From: Babesia bovis T2Bo
Taxonomy: Eukaryota; Apicomplexa; Aconoidasida; Piroplasmida; Babesiidae
Reading direction: 5' to 3'
Assembly (NCBI RefSeq): GCF_000165395.2
Contig: NW_026261571.1
Location: 1,388,501-1,452,500 of the forward strand
Length of the DNA: 64,000 nt
The notes below the pieces were generated by a model that had not been told where the DNA came from, ran no database searches, and saw only the letters and a program-made list of their open reading frames with translations. A program made the translations under genes and the position numbers. Each line of letters starts with the position of its first letter. Position 1 is the first letter of the stretch. This document shows, piece after piece, positions 46,007-56,504 of this stretch.

Positions 46007-47481
46007 TTATATTGTAAACAACAGTAACAATAGCGTACTGAAGATAATAGTGTAGTTACCAATGAATCCGCTCACTAACGGCTTATTTGCCACAGGAGGC
46101 AACGTCGCAACGGGAGTGAAGGCCACATGTTGAGGTAATAAAGCATTTCCTTGGGGCATATGTGCGATACCGTGACCATGAGGCCGTAGATTTGCGATAG
46201 GACGCGCAGCAGGTTGAACTGCGCCAGCGGCCATGGCAATGGGTGACATCAAAGCACCTGGATCATGAACTCCAATCGTAGATCCAGTAGTTTGAGGTAA
46301 CGATGGTCTCAATACTGAACCAGCGGCAAATGTGGGATACAAACCTGGATCGTAGCGACGTGCAGGCGCAATCTTTTTATTGCAGGTGACCTGAACACAT
46401 GAACGGGCTTCAATTACCTCACAATGCTCACAATTGACATGCATCTTCAATGCTTCCTTGAAAAATGACCCCTTCAAGTCACTCTCCTTAACTCTAATGT
46501 TCTGCACAGCAGTAAATACGAGTGATTGGTCCTCCACGGCGCCATCCCAACGCTGAGGTTGTCGACAGCTTGTTATGTTGCGGTGGTTCATGCTAAAGTG
46601 GATGTGCAAAGTTGGATTTACAAAGATCTTCCTAGCCTGACGATATGCAAAGTTACCGGCCCTGGTTATTACGTGGCGCTTCTCAGCATCGGTCATAGGC
46701 CCTTCATCGTCGCCACCAATATCCTCATCATCTGATTTCTTGAATATGTTGAGTTTTTTGAAAGATTCCATAATATTCGGCTTGAACTCCAAAAAAGAAC
46801 CATCATCATGTCTACTAGAGATCATATCCTTTGCAGCATCAAACCCAGCCATTAGCATGCCAGCACGGTGACCTTCCTCATCGAAAATTGGCGCAGCTTC
46901 ATGCATCTTCCTCCCAGGAACGCGGTACCACTGTACCACAACACGAACAACTAAGTCGATGTATCCATCGCTTGTAGAGTTACAAGATGCAGAATTTGTC
47001 CTGATTTCGCTTTCAGGTGTCGTAATCTTTAGAGGCATATCAAACGGAATGACCTCTAAGAAGCTGTCCCTTTCTTCCTCATCGCCATTATCAGAAGATG
47101 CACTTACGGGAGTTGCAGCCACATTGTCCAAGTGTCCTTCAAGAACGTTTATCTCATTAGGTGTTAGCCTGGACAAGTAACATATGTCTCCTGAATTCAA
47201 CGACGGGATTGGACATGATTGACAAACAGTCTGAGAGCCACATTGGGGATCGACAGCGTTAGAAGTGGTTGTGTCACGAGATGTACAACCAGCAGCATGG
47301 CATATGAGATCAGCAATAGGGTACACACCAGAATTTCCTGTAGTCACCCATGGTTGATAAGCGGCCGGGAGAATTTTCACGGCATCTGTAATAGTGATAA
47401 TAAACTATAATATAAATTACCTGTAATATGGGATCCAATAAATGGAATCAGGAGACCAAGCCATAAAGACATGAGTGGCAT
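46007..47481 (-). CDS. Cysteine-containing surface protein with signal peptide and GPI-type C-terminus
   Basis: Two exons, 47421-47481 and 46007-47385 (35-nt intron), 479 residues. Exon 1 is a signal peptide (MPLMSLWLGLLIPFIGSHIT). The ectodomain has about 14 cysteines, in an N-terminal cluster (CHAAGC ... CGSQTVCQSC) and a second cluster (CEHCEVIEARSCVQVTC), with an acidic segment between. A Pro/Ala-rich, low-complexity stalk precedes the hydrophobic terminus (YTIIFSTLLLLLFTI), the layout of a GPI-anchor signal. No known domain was recognised; it is not an obvious 6-Cys protein. A merozoite or other stage surface role is inferred only from the layout. Confidence 0.75.
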
Positions 47482-49003
47482 CGCACAAACGTATGATAAT
47501 TTGAATTAAATGTTACACATCTGAATAAAATAGATACAAACAATGACATTGAAATGTCATGTGTCTAATGCACATGTAGAAATGTGTAATTAAGCGATGC
47601 AGGCATTAGACTTGAAAAAATAATGAACAAAGGCACTACTAGAGTACAACTCTAATGTCTTATTCATATATCAATAATACAGCTCTCAAATAATTAGAAT
47701 ATGATAAATATGCACTTTAGTGCCTCGCAGGAAATGGTAGTAGATCAATTTGTCTACATTATACAACTCATAACTCAATGTGTAAGCTCCAATATACAAT
47801 AAAGAATAAAACCTTTAAATATGATTCAACACATTTTATACTGAAACCTTTTCGTATTATTTTAGACTACTATGGCATCGTTAAAATACACCAAAGTCGT
47901 AAGCATACAATATTAGATCTCATTACCACTCTCGAGCGTATGATTGCCATTAACAAAGAATAAAATGTTGTCCCATTTTGTTGGTAAACTAAGTATATCA
48001 CGGACGTACACACTACATGACGCTGGAGTAACGAATAATAACCACACATCTCGTTAACTATTTAATAACATACCATTTATATTAACAGTATTATACAATA
48101 AAATATTTCAGCGGCGTGGTAATTAAGCGAGCATGGTAAGTGTAACCGTATGTCGTGCGATAACTACAGCACCGTGCTACTAGGACTACCAAAGTTCATT
48201 AATTATGATACAATGACATAAAACTGTGTAATTATAAATGTTTCCTTTTATATAATAAAAAATATAAAAATGAAGTGCTCAAAGGCGCACCGCAATGACG
48301 CCCATATTAATTGACAAACAAAAGTAGAAACCAAGAAACCGCTGACTTACTAATACAATATAGTACTAATATTATGTTCATATGTTATTTAAATGTGTAC
48401 TTTTGCCACCTGCATGCACCAATATACCTAAGCGAACTGCTATCAAGAGACCTGTCGCGGCAGCGTGCTCCACTGCGGCTCCGTGCTGTGGAGCAGCCAG
48501 TATCACACTGTTTTAATCGCTTATCATACGATCACTAAAGGGGCTTTATTATTGTCGGAGTTGTCTACTATATCTCAATTCTATCAGGCTGTGTGTGTGC
48601 CCTATGTGGTACGTGGACAGGTGGGTATTTGATATGTGTTAGTGGAAGGATGTCGCCCTGAGAGATGCTGTATTTGAATCGGGATCGTTAATATTTCTTG
48701 TTCTACGTTTATTCTTCTCTGTTGTGCGTTTGTTAAGAGCGCTATTATTCTATTCGTATCGCTAGATATTGTTAGTATATGCTCACTCATCGTGGCTGAA
48801 TGAGGCCGGTTCAATCCACTGGCGCTCCGATACTATAACAAAACGCAACGACAGTTGATTGTATTAAGACAAGATGATTTAGATTTCGTGCTTTTGGCAA
48901 ATTTTGGCCTTTTTTACACAACTCATTTATCCAATTCAAAGTTCGGAAAATGATTTGAAATATTGAAACAGGTTCATTTGTATCTATCCGAAACTTTAGA
49001 AGG
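47482..49003. other. Long intergenic region with a G+C-rich hairpin and one short frame
   Basis: About 1.5 kb between divergent genes. Mostly AT-rich. The exceptions are the G+C-rich hairpin block at 48455-48505 and an unsupported 62-codon ATG frame on the minus strand (48602-48790). Confidence 0.55.
48455..48505. ncRNA. Candidate structured RNA (G+C-rich hairpin)
   Basis: In an AT-rich spacer, a block of high G+C folds into a hairpin: GCTCCAC pairs with GTGGAGC around a 14-nt loop, with flanking G/C pairs extending the stem. No family signature recognised, and the strand cannot be assigned. Confidence 0.3.
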
Positions 49004-50524
49004 ATGAGTGATCATATTGATGAACATATACTCAGCAAGTTCCACATACTCCAAAAATTGGGTAAAGGTGCTTATGGTATAGTTTGGAAGGTAGCAAACA
49101 AAGAAACCCAGGAGGTGGTAGCGCTGAAGAAAATATTCGACGCTTTCCGCAATTCTACAGATGCTCAACGTACGTACAGGGAGATTATGTTCCTTCACTA
49201 TCTACGAAAGGCACATAACATTATAGAATTAAAGGATGTATATCCCGCGAAAAACGATCGTGATCTATATCTTACATTCGAATATATCGATACAGACTTG
49301 CATTCTGTTATCAGAATAAATATATTAGAAGAAATACACAAGAAATATATTATATACCAATTGCTAAAGGCAATAAACTTCATACACTCCGGTGATTTGC
49401 TCCACAGGGATTTGAAACCATCAAATGTTTTGCTAAATGCGAAGTGCAATATTAAGCTGGCGGACTTTGGTTTGTCCAGAAGTGTTGCTTATGATGAGAC
49501 AACGGACGAAGCCCCCGTACTCACGGATTATGTTGCTACACGTTGGTATCGTGCACCGGAGATCTTGGTGGGAAGCACTAAGTATACTAAGGGTGTAGAC
49601 ATGTGGGCTATAGGGTGTATATTGGCTGAGTTGCTTTTGAATAAACCGATCTTTCCTGGATCGTCCACCATTAATCAGCTGTCAAAGGTGGTTGCTTTCA
49701 CTGGTATGCCAAGTGATGAGGATATAGAATCGTTAGGTTCACCTTTTACTACGTTAATGATGGGTTCTCTTGCAAGTGTACAGAATAAGCCAGTCAAAGA
49801 GTATTTCCCCAATGCTCCAGATGATGCTGTTGATTTGGTCGTTCGATTGTTACAGTTCAATCCAAAGAAACGTATAACCACCTTGGAGGCGCTCAACCAC
49901 CCATATGTACGCTCTTTTCATAAGTCAAATGACTCGATTCCTGTGATGTATAAGGCCGTTAAAATACCGATTTGTGATAATGTAAAGTATGACGTGGCAA
50001 ATTATCGTAGGTTGATTTATAAATTTATTGAGGAAAAGAGAATTAGTAGTGGTAAGCCTCCTCTAGATGGCTTCCCACATCTGTCAACAACTAATATGGA
50101 CGTCAAAAATCCGCCAAAGATGCAAAGTAGTGTAAATGATACTAGGTCGGTTGTTGTTACAAGCAAATCTGTAAATAATCTTGGGAAGCCAAAGTGCGAT
50201 GTTAATAAGGAAAGAAGTGCTTATAATGTACAACCAAGTAATAATCTAATGGCTATACACACGAATGTGGCAAAGCTCAAAACAGTGCCCGAATCAAACT
50301 CACATCAGCCAAATATCGCCCAAACAATAAATCGTGTACCTATACAACCCAGAAGAGGATTCTTTCAAAGCACGTGCGGATCAAACCTTCAGAAAAATGC
50401 CGCTTATAATCAGCCGCAATTAGTTGTGAGACAGAAAGCGCCACAGCAAGCGAATCAAACACAATATCAATGCAAAATGAAGCTTCCGCAGGAATCCTCG
50501 TACGGAAACACATTTTTCTTTTGA
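49004..50524 (+). CDS. ERK7/MAPK15-like MAP kinase (TDY loop)
   Basis: Single exon of 506 residues. The kinase domain spans ~12-310: GKGAYGIVWK, VALKKI, HRDLKPSNVLL, DFGLSRS, activation loop LTDYVATRWYRAPEILVG and a CMGC insert. The dual-phosphorylation motif is TDY, not TEY. The C-terminal ~190 residues are Asn/Gln/Lys-rich, low-complexity and unlike the kinase. The features match ERK7/8-type kinases and apicomplexan MAP-1, which in Toxoplasma are tied to apical complex or cell-cycle events; that role is not shown by the sequence. Confidence 0.9.
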   Translation: MSDHIDEHILSKFHILQKLGKGAYGIVWKVANKETQEVVALKKIFDAFRNSTDAQRTYREIMFLHYLRKAHNIIELKDVYPAKNDRDLYLTFEYIDTDLHSVIRINILEEIHKKYIIYQLLKAINFIHSGDLLHRDLKPSNVLLNAKCNIKLADFGLSRSVAYDETTDEAPVLTDYVATRWYRAPEILVGSTKYTKGVDMWAIGCILAELLLNKPIFPGSSTINQLSKVVAFTGMPSDEDIESLGSPFTTLMMGSLASVQNKPVKEYFPNAPDDAVDLVVRLLQFNPKKRITTLEALNHPYVRSFHKSNDSIPVMYKAVKIPICDNVKYDVANYRRLIYKFIEEKRISSGKPPLDGFPHLSTTNMDVKNPPKMQSSVNDTRSVVVTSKSVNNLGKPKCDVNKERSAYNVQPSNNLMAIHTNVAKLKTVPESNSHQPNIAQTINRVPIQPRRGFFQSTCGSNLQKNAAYNQPQLVVRQKAPQQANQTQYQCKMKLPQESSYGNTFFF

Positions 50525-50752
50525 CAAAGGTCAAGGGAAATAACTGTTTTTAATATCGGTTTTCATTACTGATATACATTGTTGAGTAGTCCCTAATAAG
50601 TATTTTTATATATTTTGTGTATTTCATTTATTCAACAGTTCTAATGTTCCATAAATATCCTACACACCCAGGGCCGTCTAATGGGGGAGACATATGGCTA
50701 AAATATTACTTTGTCATTACAGATAACGTTTCAAAGAGGATTCTAAATTAAG

Positions 50753-52063
50753 ATGAGGGCTTTTGTAGGTTTTAGAAAAGCGCTTGCTCGTTCCATAGTC
50801 AACGGGAAGCTTTCCTTTAAGGGTGATAACGCTTCCTGTAATCATGCAAGATCAACAAAACGATACCTCAATGTCCCAGAATTTGGGGGTATGAGGATTC
50901 TTAAAGAACATGGTATTCCTACACCCATGAATCGTTTAGCGCGCTCCCCTAGCGAAGCAGAAGCGATGACTCATGAAATACTTGAGAGTACAAAGTGTGG
51001 AGAAGTCGTACTTAAGGCCTTGGTGCTTACCGGAGGTAGAGGAAAGGGTAAATTCGTAGGAACTGATATCTCAGGAGTAGAGCTTGCTAAATCACCCGAA
51101 CGTGCAAAGACACTCGCCGAAGGCATGATAGGCAATGTGTTGGTTACCAAGCAAACTGGAGCATCTGGTTTGAAATGTAAAGAAGTCCTTGTAGCTGAAA
51201 AGTTGAATTTAGCTAAGGAAAGATATATTTCATTTATGCTTGACAGAAGCTCATGTTCCATTATGGCAATAGCTACCAAACATGGAGGTGGGAATGTAGA
51301 AGAGGTTTCCGAAAAGGATCCTTCTGCGGTGCTAACCGTGAAAATTAATCCCTTAAAAGGCATAACTGATGACGAAGTAACTAAAATAGCAACCCATTTG
51401 GATTTCTCTAAAGGTCTGTTAGAAGACACCAAATCTTTTGTCAAGAACATGTATCACGCATTTGTAGCTAAGGATGCTCTTCTCTTAGAAATTAATCCTC
51501 TTTCAGAGACTGAAAATAGTAAGCTAGTGGCTTGTGATTCCAAAGTTATTATCGACGATAATGCTGATTTCAGGCAAAAAGAGATATTCGAATCAGTGCC
51601 CCCTGCTGAAAACGAATTGGAAGCGAGAGCCAACGAAGTGGGATTGAATTACATTTCTTTAGGTGGCAATATTGCATGTATAGTTAATGGAGCTGGGTTG
51701 GCCATGGCTACACTTGATTTGCTCACCCACCACGGAGGTTCACCATCTAATTTCCTAGACGTCGGAGGTAATGCTACAGGTCATATGCTGAATCAGGCTC
51801 TCGATATTGTAGCTTCGGATGCAAAAGCTAAGGCTCTTCTGGTTAACATAGTAGGTGGTATCGTTCAGTGTGACCAGTTTGCTCTGTCATTTGTAGAGGC
51901 TGCTAAGAACTCTAAAATGCAGATCCCAGTCGTATTAAGACTCCAGGGTACGAACGCCGATGCTGCCAAAAGAATCCTCAATGAAGCTCAAATACCACAT
52001 ATATTCTGCCAGGATTTCGATTCCGCTGCTAAATCAGTTGTCGAAATTGCTAATGCATCTTGA
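50753..52063 (+). CDS. SUCLA2: Succinyl-CoA ligase beta subunit
   Basis: TCA-cycle enzyme subunit that forms succinate and ATP or GTP from succinyl-CoA. Single exon, 436 residues. A basic N-terminal ~40 residues (MRAFVGFRKALARSIVNG) fits a mitochondrial presequence. Then comes the ATP-grasp domain (FGGMRILKEHGIPTP, ALVLTGGRGKGKFVG, EINPLSET) and the ligase domain (LGGNIACIVNGAGLAMATLD, GGSPSNFLDVGGNAT, NIVGGIVQCD). Length and motifs are complete; the nucleotide preference cannot be read off. Confidence 0.95.
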   Translation: MRAFVGFRKALARSIVNGKLSFKGDNASCNHARSTKRYLNVPEFGGMRILKEHGIPTPMNRLARSPSEAEAMTHEILESTKCGEVVLKALVLTGGRGKGKFVGTDISGVELAKSPERAKTLAEGMIGNVLVTKQTGASGLKCKEVLVAEKLNLAKERYISFMLDRSSCSIMAIATKHGGGNVEEVSEKDPSAVLTVKINPLKGITDDEVTKIATHLDFSKGLLEDTKSFVKNMYHAFVAKDALLLEINPLSETENSKLVACDSKVIIDDNADFRQKEIFESVPPAENELEARANEVGLNYISLGGNIACIVNGAGLAMATLDLLTHHGGSPSNFLDVGGNATGHMLNQALDIVASDAKAKALLVNIVGGIVQCDQFALSFVEAAKNSKMQIPVVLRLQGTNADAAKRILNEAQIPHIFCQDFDSAAKSVVEIANAS

Positions 52064-54004
52064 ATGGATTTTATTATAACTTTGGGGTCAATAGTAGGGT
52101 GACACAACTCACTGATAGCATCCCACAACATACCTAATAAAAAAATAATTCATGAAATTGTTCCAATTCTAACTATCCGGTACCGTCTCTACTTGATTGC
52201 GAATATTGTTCCACATAACAATTGAAATGTTAAAACAACTCAGTCGCATCATCTATAACAATAAAAATTAGAAATCCTCCCAACGTGTTATGCATTGTTC
52301 TTGGAATATTGAAATCATCCTGTAGGGCAACTGTTAACTGGGTTTTTCCAAACTTCGAATGTTATACAAAATAATAAATGCAACAATTGGATCCTTCCAT
52401 GTTAGTTAGAATGCGACAATCTATCTTATGTCATCGTAACATGACATACTCCAACCACGTCTAGATTGTATTGGGATGGTGTATATTTTTTTAAACATGT
52501 TATAGAGTATGGCAAACTGAGCTACTCATAGATTTTACTTTTTCATCCGGAAGGTTTTAGATAATCATATCTTATTCCATATTGGGTGGTAAAGTCAGTT
52601 GCTATATGGCCTATCAAAATCGTGATGCATTTCATAGTTGGATTTACGATGCTAAATAAGTGTTCATACAACTATAATCCTTATAAACAGTATGACATTT
52701 AATTTTGACATGTTTTCGTGTCATATATATCGTAGTCCATATAAGTTCTCAAGAATCTGGATATGTTTTGGATATAAACGAACAGAGATATCGAATTGAT
52801 GATGCTATCTAATCACATTGAATTGCATATTATACATATATATTGCATGAATAAGGGAAACAGGAAATATTTACATTGTAGCATGTATATGACTGCCTCA
52901 CTATACTCTGTTCCTTACCTTATCATCTAGATCAAAATAACACAACATGATATGTTACAATGGCGTCTACTAAAGAAATGAAGGCTAACATTACCATTTC
53001 ATATTATTTCGGGATCTCAGCTTTATGGGCCACTAGGTTTGGGTGGGGGATATAACATATATATAAATTTGGTTGTTGAAGGTTTCAATGTTATCTCTAT
53101 TACTTTTCAACTATCAAGTAGTATATTCTGACTTACATCAATGGAAAATTCTAACAATGTATCAAATGTTCGTGTTCTATCCATGCAGCACAAAAGTCAA
53201 AATTTTGTCTATAACTGCTTTTTATTGTTACAAAGACATTAGTATGTCATCTATGAATCAATATAATCCAATTCACTCATTTTTGTTTCTTAATGTGAAT
53301 TCCCCATTTATCCTGGGAAAGCTTTACAGGTTTTCACTTTTAATTCTGCATCATATTATCGTATGCTTTCACCCAATACAGTATATATTCTGCATATGTG
53401 ATGATACGTTCATTGGTTGGGGTACTAAGAGTCTATTGTGAATCTATCTCTATATTTCATATCTAAGCATGTGGCATTAACCTAACTTTATATCTCTCAT
53501 ATTGACGAATTATGGTTGTTTATTGTATATTTAATATGCGAATGTCAACCTGTAAAGCTAGAAGTTTACGTAATATTCTAACTCTATTATATTATAACCG
53601 TATATATCGTGGAAATACACTATATCATAACTGAAGCAATGCGAAGTATCACATATATATATTCAAGAGCATTTTTTACTTAAAGCTCACAATGTATAAG
53701 TGTCACAATTAAATTTTAGAAATGATTTAACAAAATAATTCAGCAATGCATGCCTGCATATTCAACATATTTTCATAAGAACGGCCAGTTACCAACAGTG
53801 TTCGCCCTTATAGTTTATGTAAGACGTTTACCCTATATTGATTGATATTTACGTATTAATGGCAAGAACAAGGACGCAAAAGTGCATTGACTATCGTACG
53901 ATATAAGTATACCCAACTCAATAAAATCATTAATGACTTATTTCATTGTATAAACACCTTTTTGACAAATAAATGGTGTGGTGTCCCACCATATTATGCG
54001 TTCA
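52064..54004. other. Longest gene-free stretch (1.9 kb), convergent
   Basis: AT-rich spacer between convergent genes. One frame at 53088-53441 (118 codons) starts with a signal-peptide-like MLSLLLFNYQVVYS but is Ile/Phe/Tyr/Cys-rich throughout, lacks splice or family support and is not called. No structured RNA was recognised. Confidence 0.5.
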
Positions 54005-54971
54005 TTAAGCAGTGGTGTGCATTTTACGTAAGACGTTTGCTTCATTCTGTATGTTTCGGGGTAACATCTTAACGATATGTTCGAACGCCTAAAAATGATC
54101 GACTTATAAAGCAGAAGCATACCTCTAACAATAGTTCATCAGATTCCTTTCTAGCTTTAGATGCCAGTTCCAATGCCGTTTCAAAAGTTCCAATCTCTTC
54201 CATTATTTGTGGTGACATTGCTCCCAGGTCAGAGGCAATCCATCTACAACACAATGATCCAATAATTGCAGACGAGACTCACTCTGACATCTTGATTATT
54301 TCTGCTCGTAATTCTTTAATACCTTCCATGCAAAGGTAGTTAATATCATTGACGCGGGATTTAATAGCACATTCCATATGCAACAACTTGTCAGCGAACG
54401 ACGTATCCTTTTCAACTGTGATAGCTGTGTCATTTTTGACATTTCTATGGAGTTCATTGATATCATTTTGTAGCATCTTGAAATCGAACTGTAAATTGTT
54501 TTATCCATTTTGAGAGCACCACTTACTGCTTGACCAATCTTCTGACTCAAATCATTAACAGAACCCTCAACAGCAGCACAACGAGATACTAATAGATCCA
54601 ATCTCTCCTGCAGACATTATTATTAGACATTTATATTGCTTACAGCGAGTGCATTAACTCTTCTGTTTAGCTTGGCTTGAACTTCATTCAACATACGATT
54701 TACCACTTCGAAAGTATTTTTCTGAAGTGCATCTATAGCCTCTTTTCTTTCCTCTAACTCTATCTTGACTCGTGCACTCAGCTTATTAATTTGCTGTGCG
54801 ATACGCTAAAACAATATATTAGGTACAACATAGGCTACATACCTTAAATTTTTGCTCTTCTTCGGCTTTTCGCTTTTCACCTTCTTTTGCCACTGTAGAT
54901 TCGAACACTTTTAGCTGGCAATGAAATGCTGTAAGCTTATTGTTTGGTGGAGACTTCACTTCGGCACACAT
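54005..54971 (-). CDS. SF-assemblin-like coiled-coil protein
   Basis: Striated-fibre assemblin homologue. In apicomplexans SFA proteins form the fibre linking centrosome to daughter apical complex at division. Six exons, 54843-54971, 54644-54805, 54527-54607, 54283-54488, 54123-54243 and 54005-54088 (introns 37, 36, 38, 39 and 34 nt), 260 residues. Signature: an N-terminal FHCQLKVFESTVAKEGEKRK followed by near-continuous coiled coil (IAQQINKLSARVKIELEERK, EAIDALQKNTFEVVNRMLNE, LDLLVSRCAAVEGSVNDL). The size matches SFA (~250-280). Confidence 0.8.
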
Positions 54972-55943
54972 TGTAGTAATGTGTAATCTGTAAACGAAAG
55001 ATATGCGATAAAATAACGTATAACCACTACACACCTAATTAAATTAGGCACAAAATGCAATCCAATCAATATTCAGCGACAATGAAACCACTAAAATAAA
55101 TTTGATAAACGGGGTTGTGTAAAGAAAAAGACAGGGTCGATAAGATAAATTGGATGTTACATCCACATATCATACAAAATTATGATATTAATATAATCAC
55201 ATAACTGAAAAATAAATGATCACCTCATTTGATAAAAAATAGTTACTGTTCTACGTACATCACGAACGCAAAATGGCGCACCAATCAATATTATCTCTTA
55301 ATTCAAAAAATACATCACAATATTTGTTTATGTTAGTTACGTCTTCTTTATAATGACGGAAATGATTAGTGCTACATATACATAACGATTAGGTTCATAA
55401 CGATCCACATGATATAAATATCATATATTACCAACCACATCTTCATGGAAATATACATTTACCTATATAACACAAAAACCAAAAAAGGATGAGATGCTAA
55501 CAATAAAATGGAATACACATTTGTATACATTTATGGTAGAGGACGATGTAGATACCCTATGACGACTCGCAACCATTTTACGATTTGGAAACGTTATAAA
55601 CAATTTTACAATATAAAATAATTCATAATCATTATATATTGGTGATTTATGAAGCTTGTTTGGCTTGGTTCGAACTTCCCCCATTCATAACCTCAGGAGG
55701 GCCACGTAGTATACGATCAATTTCTCCTATTATAACACTTATTAAGCACTTTACTAACATATTATTATATCGTATTGCTATATATATTGCAAGGTAGGTT
55801 GATGGTTTGTTCTTTTTTATCGTGGTTGGGATATAACGTCTTCCTAGTTTGCAAATTTTGACCTTTTCTCTATATAATCTCATTTATGCTTCTAATAAAA
55901 AAGTTGTATACCTCGAGTTCTTCATTAAATTGCAGCTATCATT
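54972..55943. other. Gene-free divergent spacer
   Basis: About 970 bp between the SF-assemblin-like and eL14 starts; AT-rich, no supported exon, presumably both promoters. Confidence 0.55.
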
Positions 55944-56420
55944 ATGCCGCTGTTCAAGAAGTTCGTAGAACCCGGGCGGTTGTGCCTGATTACGTACGGG
56001 CCTGACGCTGGCAAGGTTTGTTTCTATTATGCTTGATTCCAAAATTTTAACAGCTGTGCGTGATCGTAGATATTGTAACAAACACGAGGATATTGGTTGA
56101 CGGTGGTATGATTACAGGGTATGTTGCATATGCCAAGTTAACAATATAGCCGTAGTGTTGAGCGCCAACAGATTCCTGTGACCTGGATTAAATTGACTGA
56201 CACCAAGATAACCCTTAACCGTGGTGCTAAGACTGGAACTGTGGGCAAGGCTGTTAAGAAGTTCGACGCTCTTAACGCTTTCAAGCAGACACCATTGGGA
56301 AAGAAGCTCGAGATCGCCGAAAGACGCAAAAACCTTACAGACTTTGAGCGTTTCAAGCTCAGTGTTGCCCAGAAGGAAAGGCGTAGGTTGATGAGAGAGG
56401 CGGGTGCCGGTGAGGCTTAA
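55944..56420 (+). CDS. RPL14: 60S ribosomal protein eL14
   Basis: Cytosolic large-subunit protein. Three exons, 55944-56015, 56054-56118 and 56150-56420 (introns 38 and 31 nt), 135 residues. The SH3-like N-terminal domain reads [19 protein letters not shown], then [20 protein letters not shown]. The helical tail contains [21 protein letters not shown] typical size for protist eL14. The 31-nt intron is the shortest convincing one in the window. Confidence 0.93.
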
Positions 56421-56504
56421 CGTTGCGACTCATTGCTCCGCTAACCTTGAGTGTACTTTCAACGTAATATTATACGTGCGATTATTTATAATAAGTCTAG
56501 ATGT

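Noticed and set aside
46526..47410. Plus-strand frames opposite the surface protein
   Set aside because: Antisense to a gene with signal peptide, intron and GPI-type end; no independent support.
48602..48790. Short minus-strand frame with a helical look
   Set aside because: 62 codons, no recognised motif, no splice partner; left uncalled.
53088..53441. 118-codon frame with a signal-peptide-like start
   Set aside because: Hydrophobic and Cys/Tyr/Phe-rich throughout, no family match, isolated in a long gene-free region; likely chance.
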